A stretch of DNA of 64,000 bases from VFZP01 sp043755595 (lineage in GTDB: Bacteria; Acidobacteriota; Terriglobia; Bryobacterales; Bryobacteraceae): the NCBI GenBank assembly GCA_043755595.1, contig JAYUSQ010000106.1:39598-103597 (forward strand), read 5' to 3'. The position numbers were made by a program, and so were the translations under genes. Numbering within the stretch: position 1 is the first letter of the stretch; every line of letters starts with the position of its first letter. Shown here piece by piece: positions 35,005 through 43,564 of this stretch. The notes beneath the pieces are model-generated. The model saw only the letters and a program-made list of their open reading frames with translations. It did not search any database and had not been told where the DNA came from.

Positions 35005-35204
35005 GCGGATGGCGCCGGCTGCTGAATCTGCTTCCAGGACGCCGCCGCGCGGCCGAAGCGGATGTTCGCGAGGAGCTGGAAGCGCTGCGTGAAATGGCCG
35101 GTCCAGGGGAATTGGGGAATCTCACGCTGGCGGCCGAGGATGCGCGGGCTCTCGCATCGAGCAGAACTGGCGCTGAGGCTTGGTGGAGCTATTGCCGTCC
35201 GTGA
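35001..35204 (+). pseudogene. Truncated ADOP permease: prefix domain only
   Basis: The frame reads WRRLLNLLPGRRRAAEADVR, EELEALREMAGPGELGNLTL, AAEDARA, the prefix domain of a PadR-linked ADOP permease. It then leaves homology after about 50 residues and stops. The next sequence is phage-capsid-like. The membrane part of the permease is absent here; another ADOP fragment on the same strand lies at 38.2-38.8 kb. Confidence 0.75.
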
Positions 35205-35954
35205 GTCTTACCGCCGGCGGCGCGGTCGAATACTTCAAAGAGAGCGGCTTCACTCCCAATGCGGACCTTCAGGTCGAAGGCGAGGTGAAGGTAGTCACGG
35301 ACATTACGTTCGCGGCTGCGGTGGCGAGCGCCAAAACCATCGCCACTACCATCAAGGCGTTCACTGCAGGCCCTCGCGGACCAACCTGCCTTGGGGCAAT
35401 AGCTCGATGCGCGGCTGCGATATGCGGTGCAATTAAAGGCCGAGGACTGGCAGCTGAAGGCGGCCACCGATGGTTTGATGGCTGCGGCGGGCGCGGTTGA
35501 CCGGGCGTTCGCCCCGGCCACGGGAGCCACTTCAGTCGATTTCATTGGCGCGGCCATCGCGCAATTGCAGGCAGCCGGTTACTCGGTCGACGGCGTCGTA
35601 ATGAGCGGCAGCGACGTAGACAAGATGCGGATGTTGAAGAACCCCACTGGCGACTATCTCTGGGCACGGCCCAGTTCGTCGCTGGGCACGCCGGCGGTGG
35701 GGTCTGTGCCGCTGGTGATATCGCCTTCGATGCCTGCCGGCTCGTGGCTGGTCTGCGCTTTCGGGCAAGCCACCGTGCTGTTCTCGCGCCAGCTTCTGAT
35801 AGTCGAGATCGCCTACGAGAACGAGGACGACTTCATTCCGAACGTCGCGTGCTTCCGCGCCGAGGAACGCATCGGTTTGGCAATTCCAGTTCCCGCCCGG
35901 CTGCTCAAGGGAACGTTCACACCTGCGACGGCATTGAGCGCGAACAGGAAATAA
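35180..35954 (+). pseudogene. HK97-type phage major capsid protein remnant
   Basis: Across two frames the sequence reads like a capsid carboxy-terminal two-thirds: SLTAGGAVEYFKESGFTPNA, VVTDITFAAAVASAKTIATT, then after a TAG near 35410 LDARLRYAVQLKAEDWQLKA, FIGAAIAQLQAAGYSVDGVV, MLKNPTGDYLWARP, PLVISPSMPAGSWLVCAFGQ, RAEERIGLAIPVPARLLKGT. The prohead-protease or scaffold part is missing. It starts where the ADOP gene is cut. It is a prophage relic. Confidence 0.7.
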
Positions 35955-36050
35955 GGAAAAGGCCCGCGCCCTTCTCGGGACCACGCGGACGTTCTATGGA
36001 TACACGCAGATCGAACAGGATCGAGTGTACGCCCTGCGCGCCTTCACAGC

Positions 36051-36345
36051 AAGGTCGAACTGATCGGGTCCAACGGCAACCACGTGCGCTACCTGCCCGG
36101 CGAATTGGCCCGCGCGATGATCGCACGGGATATCGTCGAGATCCACAACCAGAACGGCAAGGGGAAGTCCATCAAGTTTGATCGCGACGGCCAGCAGCCG
36201 CGCGAGCATGATCGGCCCGCCCGGTGACGGCATCGTCAAGGGCGTGAGGTTCACACGGCGGGAGGTGCTCGACGAAACCGGCACGCGTATCTGGTCTGGG
36301 CGCATCACCCGCGCGCGACGAATTACGAATGAGAGATCCGCCCGT
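36051..36345 (+). pseudogene. Phage-associated small gene remnant, frameshifted
   Basis: One frame reads KVELIGSNGNHVRYLPGELA then RAMIARDIVEIHNQNGKGKS. A one-base shift near 36180 continues IATASSRASMIGPPGDGIVK then GVRFTRREVLDETGTRIWS. The composition is protein-like and the position directly follows the capsid relic, so I regard it as debris of the same prophage. Family not recognised. Confidence 0.4.
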
Positions 36346-37347
36346 TTACGGGGCAGCCTTCTTTGGTTTCCACTCACGGGCCAAGCGTTGGGCTTCTGCG
36401 ACCTGGGCAGGCGTCATCTTGGCGGCGGTTTTGTCCCGCGTGTCTGCATACTTCTTCCGAAGGTCAAACGGCGCGCGCGAAGCGGCCAGACTGAACCACA
36501 AATGAGCTGTCACGTAGTCCTTCGGCACGCCGTCGCCATCGTCGTACATGCGGCCGAGGTTGAACTGCGCCTCGGAGAAACCCTGTTCTGCTGACTTGAG
36601 AAACCACTTTCGCGCTTGGGAGTAGTCCTGCAGCCCGCCTACACCACCGTCGAACATGATGCCAAGGCCGCACTGCGCAGTGGCATCACCCTGTTCGGCT
36701 GCCTTGAGAAACCACCCTCGTGCTTGCGCGAAGTCCTGCGGCCCGCCTTCACCTTTGATATACATTATGCCTAGGTTGTACTGCGCCATGGCGTCGCCCC
36801 GTTCAGCCGCCTTGAGAAACCACTTTCGTGCTTGGGCGTAGTCCAGCGGCCCGCCTTGGCCGGTGTAGTACATGGCGCCGAGGTTATACTGTACAATGGG
36901 GCCACCCTGTTCAGCTGAATTGAGAAACCACTTTCGCGCTTGGCCGTAGTCCTGCGGCCCGCCTTCACCTTTGCTATACATTATGCCGACGCTGAACTGC
37001 GCGCGGGCATCACCCTGTTCGGCTGCCTTGAGATACCACTTTCGCGCTTGGGCGTAGTCCAGCGGCCCGCCTTGGCCTTTGCTGTACATTATGCCGAGGT
37101 TGTTCTGCGCGCGGGCATGACCCTGTTCGCCTGCCTTGAGAAACCACTTTCGCGCTTGGGCGTAGTCCTGCGGCACTCCTTCACCTTTGTGGTACTTGAG
37201 ACCGAGGTGGTGCTGCGCGGTGGCATCTCCCTGATCGGCCTTCTCCCTGATCTGATCAACGCCCTGGAAAGCCTGGCCGCGCCCGGTATCAACCAAGGCA
37301 AACAATACTATCGCTCCGATCTTGCTTCCACTCTTACTAAGGGCCAT
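36346..37347 (-). CDS. Secreted Sel1-like repeat protein
   Basis: I chose the ATG at 37347, which gives a signal-like amino end (MALSKSGSKIGAIVLFALV); two ATGs lie further upstream. The 333-residue product contains seven successive 36-residue Sel1 repeats with the pattern AQxxLGxMYxxGxGxPxDYAQARKWFLKAAEQG, forming an alpha-solenoid used for protein binding. A charged tail (MTPAQVAEAQRLAREWKPKK) ends it. The protein is probably periplasmic. Its 3' end touches the phage debris and nothing nearby suggests a partner. Confidence 0.85.
   Translation of the reverse strand: MALSKSGSKIGAIVLFALVDTGRGQAFQGVDQIREKADQGDATAQHHLGLKYHKGEGVPQDYAQARKWFLKAGEQGHARAQNNLGIMYSKGQGGPLDYAQARKWYLKAAEQGDARAQFSVGIMYSKGEGGPQDYGQARKWFLNSAEQGGPIVQYNLGAMYYTGQGGPLDYAQARKWFLKAAERGDAMAQYNLGIMYIKGEGGPQDFAQARGWFLKAAEQGDATAQCGLGIMFDGGVGGLQDYSQARKWFLKSAEQGFSEAQFNLGRMYDDGDGVPKDYVTAHLWFSLAASRAPFDLRKKYADTRDKTAAKMTPAQVAEAQRLAREWKPKKAAP
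36469..37224 (-). repeat. Seven tandem 108-bp coding repeats (Sel1)
   Basis: The seven Sel1 units are each 36 codons and are very similar at the DNA level, for example around the gcttgggcgtagtcc core. This makes the region prone to unequal recombination and copy-number change. Confidence 0.75.
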
Positions 37348-37499
37348 ACAGTCGCGCATTGTCGTTTTCTGAACAACCCAGTGTAGCAACGGCTGGCTCG
37401 ATGTGAAGGCTCACGGCTCATCTAACCGTGTAATCGGTGTGGGGACTACTGTTTTTTGAAGTGTCTAACAACGACACAGATTGCCACTCCGCGCTGGGT

Positions 37500-37988
37500 A
37501 TGCTTAGAATGGCGAGAATGCTGACCGAAATTTCAACTGCATACAGTCTCCTGAAGGGAGCAACCGAGCTCACAAAGGGAGCCATCCAATATTTCAAGGA
37601 CAAGAACGATGGCGAGGGACGCACCCAAGTGGCCGAGATATTCAACATTATCGCCGACCTGAAGATGAGTCTCTATGAGGTTCAGGAAAAGTACGAGGCT
37701 CTTGAAAAAGAGAACGCTCAGCTTCAGGAGGCACTAGCAATAAAGGGAGACGTAATTGCACTGTTAACTGCCTATTGGCTGAGCGTGAACACAGCGGACG
37801 GCGAAAGGCGAATCGACGGCCCGTTCTGTCCGGCATGCTACGACATAAAGAAGCAATTGATACGTCTCTACTACCACTCCTACGCTAGTGCGGGATACGT
37901 GTTTAAGTGTGGAGTCCATCAGGATCTCTCCCTGGCCATTTGCAAACCGAATTGGCCGAAGGAAGCTTTGATGGGACTGCCAGGTTGA
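37500..37988 (+). CDS. Hypothetical protein with coiled coil and Cys pairs
   Basis: About 162 residues from the ATG at 37500; starts at 37437 (GTG) and 37518 are also possible. The first part is helical (LTEISTAYSLLKGATELTKG, AIQYFKDKND), then a coiled coil (LYEVQEKYEALEKENAQLQE). The end carries FCPACYD and, 25 residues on, FKCGVHQ, which could form a small zinc site. Base composition is less GC-rich than the neighbours, suggesting recent arrival. I do not recognise the family; the layout recalls small phage- or defence-island proteins. Confidence 0.55.
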   Translation: MLRMARMLTEISTAYSLLKGATELTKGAIQYFKDKNDGEGRTQVAEIFNIIADLKMSLYEVQEKYEALEKENAQLQEALAIKGDVIALLTAYWLSVNTADGERRIDGPFCPACYDIKKQLIRLYYHSYASAGYVFKCGVHQDLSLAICKPNWPKEALMGLPG

Positions 37989-38223
37989 GAGCCGCGCCTC
38001 AAATGAAAAACCCTCGCGTTTCCGGGAGAGTCGATGTTGCGTTGAATGCCCCGTTTTCGCGTTCAGAGCGGCTCTAGCGCGTTCGGGCGGCGTGGTCGCG
38101 AAGTATCACCACCCCCCAGGGCAGCGTGAGGTCACGCCGCCTTCTTCCGCCTGCCGTCGATGATTGGCAAAGGGGGCGGCTCGGGGAGCGCCAGCCTGAT
38201 ATCTGGGCAAAAACCTGCAAGCC

Positions 38224-38806
38224 GTGATCAGGGTCGTTCATGCCGTGGTGCTGAAACCGCTCCCGTTCCCGGAGGCGGACCGCCTGGTATTTCTGTGGCA
38301 GAAATTCCCCCGAAATGCCCGATCCGATCGGTCCGCGCATGCCGACACCACGCATTGTGTATGAGGAGTGGCGGCGCCAGGACGGCATTTTCAGTGACTT
38401 GGCGGCATACAAAGAAGCGCCGCTCAATGAAGCGGGCGTGACGCGTCCACGGACCATATCCACGGGCTTTGCTTCGACGAACCTATTCTCATTACTTGGG
38501 GCGAACGCATCGATCGGACGGCTGTTCCGGCCCGATGAAGAGCAAAAGGGCAAAGACCGCGTGGTGGTTCTTTCGGATGAATACTTCGCCCGGCGCTTTG
38601 CGCGCGATCCGGCGGCGGTCGGCGGGTCGATCACGCTGGGCCGTGACGATTACACGGTGATTGGAGTGCTGGCTGGCCAATTCCGCTTGAGCGGCGTCTA
38701 CGAGGGCGACTCTCAAAGGAAGCCCGAACTCTGGCTGCCCCTATCGCGATTGTGGAATCGTCCTGCCGATCACGCGGCGTTTCAACTTTTCGTGATGGCG
38801 CAGTAA
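38224..38806 (+). pseudogene. ADOP permease fragment (first extracytoplasmic domain)
   Basis: The first frame reads VIRVVHAVVLKPLPFPEADR, LVFLWQKFP, the end of the first membrane helix plus the start of the MacB-type extracytoplasmic domain. A shift near 38310 continues RIVYEEWRRQDGIFSDLAAY, GFASTNLFSLLGANASIGRL, VVVLSDEYFARRFARDPAAV, GGSITLGRDDYTVIGVL and stops at FQLFVMAQ. The prefix and all later domains are missing. It may be the distant continuation of the stub at 35.0 kb or a separate relic. The 237 bp between it and the preceding gene hold nothing I recognise. Confidence 0.7.
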
Positions 38807-39577
38807 TCATTCCGCGGCAAGCGCGGCGGGGATGCCAGAACGATAACTCGGAAATTGTAAGTTGACTCCCAAGACATTTCGGATCGCACGGCCATCCACA
38901 CGGCGGTTGGCGCGGCGGGTATCTTCGCCGGGCAGACCGGGCTCCGGTGGCGGTACGGGCAGAGTCAGCAGCGCGCAACAGAACCGTGTAATGTCGATGG
39001 CGCGCGCGGGCTCGTCATCGGCCACCGGGTAGGCGCCGGTCAGATCCGAGAATAACGCCGCGTCACTCAGCGCGGCCAAGTCGTCGACGTGAATGCGGCT
39101 GATGTAGTTTGCGCCCTCGCCCCAGTAGCGGTGTTTGCCCTCACGCAACGAAACATGAACGCCTCTCCGTGGGCCGTAGATCGCGGCCGGACGCAGGATG
39201 AGATGATTCGCGCACACTGCCGCAACATCGCGTTCTTCGTCCACTCGCGATTGTTCACGTGCGTTCCTCGGCGCGATGGGCGTCGATTCGTTCACGTTGA
39301 GTTGATCGCCATACACGCCCGTTGTGGACAGATACACCAGCCGGGCGGCGCCGTGAATTTGAGTGGCGAAGGGCACGGGCAAGGAGTGCAGAACACGCGT
39401 GCCCGGCTCGATCGGCAAGGGATCGCCGAAGCGGATCGCCTGAACGCCTTGGAGGTACTGCAATTTTTGAGGCTCACGGGAAGCAGCGATGACACGCTTC
39501 CCACGGGCCAGGAGGCGGACTGCCACGCGCACGCCGGTATAGCCGCAACCGAGAATCAGAATCGGCGCGCCACTCAT
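38807..39577 (-). CDS. NAD(P)-dependent epimerase/dehydratase-like protein (SDR, YeeZ-like)
   Basis: This 256-residue Rossmann protein has ILILGCGYTGVRVAVRLLA at the amino end (GxxGxxG nucleotide loop), then VYLSTTGVYGDQ, NESTPIAPRNAREQ, LRPAAIYGPRRGVHVSLREG and YISRIHVDDLA. This is the atypical extended-SDR pattern of YeeZ-like proteins, in which the usual YxxxK is altered. The substrate is unknown. Its start overlaps the stop of the exonuclease gene by 4 bp. Confidence 0.82.
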   Translation of the reverse strand: MSGAPILILGCGYTGVRVAVRLLARGKRVIAASREPQKLQYLQGVQAIRFGDPLPIEPGTRVLHSLPVPFATQIHGAARLVYLSTTGVYGDQLNVNESTPIAPRNAREQSRVDEERDVAAVCANHLILRPAAIYGPRRGVHVSLREGKHRYWGEGANYISRIHVDDLAALSDAALFSDLTGAYPVADDEPARAIDITRFCCALLTLPVPPPEPGLPGEDTRRANRRVDGRAIRNVLGVNLQFPSYRSGIPAALAAE

Positions 39578-40848
39578 GCCAACCGCAGCAGCGTCTGCCC
39601 TTTCTTCTTCGACAGCCGCTCCAGACGCTTGGTAAGCTCCGGGCTTGGGTCGAGACCGAACGCGGTCACGGTGAATTCAAGCGCTAGCGCGTAGTTTCGT
39701 TCACGATGTTCGTAGTGTTTGGCCAACGCTTCGAGCGCCGCCACGCGATGCTCGTTACGGATCGTGGCGAGTTCGGACAACAACGCCACCGACGCATCGA
39801 ATGCGCCGAGCTTTTTTTCCAGCTGCGCGAGGTCCCACATGGTGCGATACATCAGGTCGTCGCGCAGCGGCCTGCGGATCGCTTCGCGGTACAGATCGCG
39901 TGCACGTTCCAACTGGCCGGCTTGCTCAATCCAACGGCCCAGGCCCAGGAACTCCGCGGCATGACGGAGTTCCGCCGCGCCACCGGATTCGCGGAAGGCC
40001 CAGGGCACGATGCCGGTGAGACAGGCGAGAGAAACGATGTCGAGCGCGTTATGCGAGAACACCGGGGCCAAGCGCGCCGCGCGATGGGTGCGCACGTAGT
40101 CGAAATAGATCTCCGGGATCTGCGCGCCCGGCACATCGCCTTCCCGCTCATGGCCCAGGATTCTGTTTTCGAGCTCCATCAGCCGGCAGCTATCAAAACG
40201 GAAACGCCACAGGCGGCGTGCGCCGTAAAGAAGATCGAGGTGCGCGAGCCGAGCAAACGGCGGTCGCGCGCGCGCCAAACGATAGCGGGTTTCAAGCAAC
40301 GGCACGTCGAAACTCTTGCCGTTGTAAGTGACCAGCACCTGCGCGTCGGCCAGCGAATCGGCCAGCGCCGCCAGCGCGCTTGGCTCTTCGGGAAAGTCGC
40401 GGAGGAAAAATTGGCGGACGTGAAAGCCGTCGGCGCGGATGCGGCCGACACCCACCAGAAAGGCGCAGGTGCCGGCGCCGCCCGCGAGTCCCGTCGTTTC
40501 GGTATCGAGAAATGCCCAGCTTTCGGGAGGCGCATCGGTGATCGCATCTTCGGAAATCTCTCGCAGCAAATCGCCCGGCAGTTCTTGCAACCGTGAGATC
40601 TCCATGGAGCCGTGACGCTGCCAATGAGGCCATAAACGCTCGGTTTCGAAGTGTTTTCCGTGCGCCGTTTCCACTTCGCGGCCTTGGATGAATCGGTCGA
40701 GCGGTTCTTCAATGGCTGCACGCGCGCGGTCTTCGGCCAAGCGATCGTCGGTCCGCTTGGCGGCTGCGGCGATTCGCTGGCGCAGGTCCGCAAGTTGGGC
40801 TTGGAGGTCGCCATGAGGTGCTGGTTGCATTCGCCTTTTCTTTGCCAC
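39574..40848 (-). CDS. DEDD exonuclease/RNase H-like protein (YprB type) with TPR-like C-terminus
   Basis: This 424-residue protein has an RNase H-like fold with DEDD acidic residues: WAFLDTETTGLAGGAG (D115, E117), LVTYNGKSFDVPLLETR, and FSHNALDIVSLACLTGI. It matches the YprB ribonuclease H-like family of predicted 3'-5' exonucleases. The carboxy third has helical repeats (ARDLYREAIRRPLRDDLMYR, EALAKHYEHRERNYALALEF) of TPR type. It may trim DNA or RNA; the real substrate is unknown. It is coupled to the epimerase gene and divergent from the LOG gene, 31 bp away. Confidence 0.85.
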   Translation of the reverse strand: MAKKRRMQPAPHGDLQAQLADLRQRIAAAAKRTDDRLAEDRARAAIEEPLDRFIQGREVETAHGKHFETERLWPHWQRHGSMEISRLQELPGDLLREISEDAITDAPPESWAFLDTETTGLAGGAGTCAFLVGVGRIRADGFHVRQFFLRDFPEEPSALAALADSLADAQVLVTYNGKSFDVPLLETRYRLARARPPFARLAHLDLLYGARRLWRFRFDSCRLMELENRILGHEREGDVPGAQIPEIYFDYVRTHRAARLAPVFSHNALDIVSLACLTGIVPWAFRESGGAAELRHAAEFLGLGRWIEQAGQLERARDLYREAIRRPLRDDLMYRTMWDLAQLEKKLGAFDASVALLSELATIRNEHRVAALEALAKHYEHRERNYALALEFTVTAFGLDPSPELTKRLERLSKKKGQTLLRLA

Positions 40849-40879
40849 TATAGCGAATTGCGCGCCATCGCGCGAGAAT

Positions 40880-41713
40880 ATGAGACTAGCTATGGCCGAT
40901 CAAAATAACGATTCTGAAAAGAGCCCGTTCGACTACGCGCCGAGTTGCAACCCGGTCGCCTATAAGAACGTGCCGTTCCTTGAGAGCAAGACGGGGCGGA
41001 GCATTCGCATCCTCTCCGAATATCTGCACCCGCTACAGCACTTCCGCAATGAGCGCGTTCACGACACGGTGGTTTTTTTCGGATCGGCGCGCATCAAAGA
41101 GGAAGGGCCGATGTCGCGGTACTACCAGGAAGCGCGGCAATTGGCGAAACTGGCGACGCAATGGTCAATGAGTTTGGAAAAGACCAAGCGGCGCTTTGTG
41201 GTGACCACCGGCGGGGGTCCAGGCATCATGGAGGCGGCCAATCGCGGCGCCTATGAAGCGGGCGGCAAGAGTGTGGGCTTGAATATCGGGCTGCCGTTCG
41301 AGCAGCATCCGAACCCTTACATCACCCCGGACCTTTGCTTTGAGTTTCACTACTTCTTCATGCGTAAGTTCTGGTTCGCATATCTGGCCAAGGCGTTGAT
41401 CGTGTTCCCGGGCGGCTTCGGCACGATCGACGAACTGAGCGAACTATTAACGTTGATGCAAACCCGTAAGCTTGAGAAGAAGATGGTGATCATCATGTAC
41501 GGGTCGGAGTTCTGGAAGGAAGTATTGAACTTCGATGCGCTCGTCAAGCATGGGATGATCAGCCCGGAAGACCTTGGGTTGTTCCAGTTTGCCGACGACC
41601 CGGACGGGGCCATGAAGATCTTACGCGACGGGCTGACCAAGCACTACCTGCAACCGAAGGCACCGGCGGCGGCCGAGGAAGAGACACCGGCAATCAGTAA
41701 GTCGCGGGTGTAA
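40880..41713 (+). CDS. LOG-family protein (nucleotide 5'-monophosphate phosphoribohydrolase type)
   Basis: This 277-residue protein carries the two LOG signatures: TGGGPGIMEAANRGA (110-124) and FPGGFGTIDELSELLT (176-191, the PGGxGTxxE motif). Family members cleave cytokinin or purine riboside monophosphates to free base and ribose phosphate. Many were misnamed lysine decarboxylases. Starts at 40880 and 40892 are both ATG. It leads, after 6 bp, into the phosphatase gene. Confidence 0.88.
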   Translation: MRLAMADQNNDSEKSPFDYAPSCNPVAYKNVPFLESKTGRSIRILSEYLHPLQHFRNERVHDTVVFFGSARIKEEGPMSRYYQEARQLAKLATQWSMSLEKTKRRFVVTTGGGPGIMEAANRGAYEAGGKSVGLNIGLPFEQHPNPYITPDLCFEFHYFFMRKFWFAYLAKALIVFPGGFGTIDELSELLTLMQTRKLEKKMVIIMYGSEFWKEVLNFDALVKHGMISPEDLGLFQFADDPDGAMKILRDGLTKHYLQPKAPAAAEEETPAISKSRV

Positions 41714-41719
41714 CTGTCA

Positions 41720-43564
41720 TTGAAGAAGTTTCGTCTTGAGCTAAGTTTCGCAGGGCTAACCGCGCTCTGTGTCTGGGCGTGGAGCTCGGGCCATTTGCTC
41801 AGCGGCTTGTCGCTCGGGCTCGCGGCGATTGTAGCCGGCGGGATCGTGCTGGTGCGTTGGGGACGGGTGGTGTTGCACAAGGTCATCTGGCACCTGCGGG
41901 ACCGGCTCATCGTAGCTTACATCTTCATTGCAGTGATCCCGATTGCGGTGATCGTATTGGCGGCGCGGTGGGTGGCGATCGACTTGGGCGGGCAGGTCGC
42001 CGTCTATCTGGTCAATACCGAATTGGAGAGGCGGGTGTCGAGGCTGGAGGAAGTGGCCAAAGCGCTCGTGCAAGTTCCGGAATCGCGCCGTACGGCGATG
42101 CTGGATCAGATTGGCCCGCTGTTTGAAAGCCGGTTCCCGGGGCTCCGCGTGCAGTTACTCGAGGGCGTGGGCGATATGGGGCCGTCGGGCGTTGTGTCAC
42201 GGCAAGAGCTTTTGTACATTCGTGCGCGCGCGGCGGATAAACAGAGGCGGGTGGTCTTGTTGGCTCCTCTAAACCGGGATGCCCTCGCCTCGCTAGCGCC
42301 TGGATTGGGCCCGGTCTCCATCATTGGGCTGGCGACGGCGAGTCCATTGAAGCTGCATGATTCGCCCGTGGACTCGGCCGGAGTCGATCTGCCACCGCCG
42401 GACAACCGTTTCGATGTGGAGCTTCGCTGGGCGTCGCAGATTCCGGTGGCCGATTTTGACGACCCTTCGCGCACGCAACGAGCGCTGCTTGTCGTGCGGT
42501 CGCGGGTATCGGCACTGCTTCGCACACTCTTCGACGCGGCATCTACCGGCGAAGCCGACTTACGCAACGACATGATACTCGCCGGTGTTTTGCTGTTGTT
42601 GGCGCAGGTGGTTTCGGTTTATATCGGCGTCAGTGTAACGCAAGCGATCACGCTCGCTTTCAACGGATTGTATGAAGGCACGCAGCGCGTGATGCAAGGC
42701 GATTTTTCGCACCGGATCAAGGCCCGGGGGGACGATCAGATTGCCGAAGTTACTAACTCATTCAACCGGATGACGGGTAACATCGAGCGGCTGCTGGAGG
42801 TAGCAAAGGAGAAGGAGAGATTTGAGGCTGAGTTGGCCGTGGCGCGTCAGGTACAGGATCAACTCTTTCCGCGCGATGTTCCAGCGCTGGGGACTCTTGA
42901 ACTTCGCGCCGTGTGCCACCCGGCCCGCATGGTGTCCGGGGATTACTACGATTACCAGCCTCTGGGCGGCCCGAAGACGGCGCTGGTGCTGGCCGATGTG
43001 GCGGGCAAGGGTGTCTCGGCGGCGCTCCTTATGGCGTCGCTTCAAGCCTGCGTCCGGATGCAGGTTCACACCCTGCGCACCAATCCAGAGAACGCGGCCT
43101 GCACAGCGAGCCTGGTGTCGCACATCAATCAGCAACTACATGCCAGCACGGCGGCGGAAAAGTTCGCGACCTTTTTCCTGGCAATATATGATGACGTGAC
43201 GGCGGAGCTGACTTACACCAATGCGGGACACCTGCCGCCCATTCTCGTGCGCAACGGAAACGCCACGCTGCTCGACGTGAATGGCATGGTGGTGGGCGCG
43301 TTTTCCTTCGCGAAATACAACGAGAGCCGGTTGCAACTGGAACCCGGCGACCTGCTGTTTGGCTACACCGATGGCGTGACCGAAGCTGAGAACGAGTTCG
43401 GTGAAATGTTCGGCGAAGAGCGGCTGATCGAGGTGCTGCGGCAGGCGGCGGGTCATGAAGCCGACGCCATTTTTCAGGCGGTAGCGAAGGCCGTGAACCA
43501 ATTCAGCGGTTCTGCGGAATTGCAGGACGACATGACGATGATCCTGGCCAGGCGGAAAACATGA
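41720..43564 (+). CDS. Membrane SpoIIE-type (PP2C) serine phosphatase with HAMP domain
   Basis: This 614-residue sensor protein has two or three amino-terminal membrane helices (to about residue 85), then an extracytoplasmic region with a long coiled start (NTELERRVSRLEEVAKALVQ). Another helix near 290-310 is followed by a HAMP domain (GTQRVMQGDFSHRIKARGDD). A coiled linker (EKERFEAELAVARQVQDQLF) leads to a PP2C/SpoIIE phosphatase (VSGDYYDYQPL, LVLADVAGKGVSAALLMA, LTYTNAGHLPPILVRNG, GDLLFGYTDGVTEAENE, LQDDMTMILARRK). Such RsbU-like enzymes dephosphorylate anti-anti-sigma factors. The TTG start follows the LOG stop by 6 bp. The channel gene starts inside its stop. Confidence 0.9.
   Translation: MKKFRLELSFAGLTALCVWAWSSGHLLSGLSLGLAAIVAGGIVLVRWGRVVLHKVIWHLRDRLIVAYIFIAVIPIAVIVLAARWVAIDLGGQVAVYLVNTELERRVSRLEEVAKALVQVPESRRTAMLDQIGPLFESRFPGLRVQLLEGVGDMGPSGVVSRQELLYIRARAADKQRRVVLLAPLNRDALASLAPGLGPVSIIGLATASPLKLHDSPVDSAGVDLPPPDNRFDVELRWASQIPVADFDDPSRTQRALLVVRSRVSALLRTLFDAASTGEADLRNDMILAGVLLLLAQVVSVYIGVSVTQAITLAFNGLYEGTQRVMQGDFSHRIKARGDDQIAEVTNSFNRMTGNIERLLEVAKEKERFEAELAVARQVQDQLFPRDVPALGTLELRAVCHPARMVSGDYYDYQPLGGPKTALVLADVAGKGVSAALLMASLQACVRMQVHTLRTNPENAACTASLVSHINQQLHASTAAEKFATFFLAIYDDVTAELTYTNAGHLPPILVRNGNATLLDVNGMVVGAFSFAKYNESRLQLEPGDLLFGYTDGVTEAENEFGEMFGEERLIEVLRQAAGHEADAIFQAVAKAVNQFSGSAELQDDMTMILARRKT

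Noticed and set aside
36469..37224. Regular repeats as a possible CRISPR array
   Set aside because: The period is 108 bp, the whole unit is conserved and in frame, and the translation is Sel1 repeats. There are no unique spacers and no cas genes.
39706..40596. 296-codon plus-strand frame
   Set aside because: It is antisense to the YprB-like exonuclease, whose motifs are complete. The shadow product has atypical composition.
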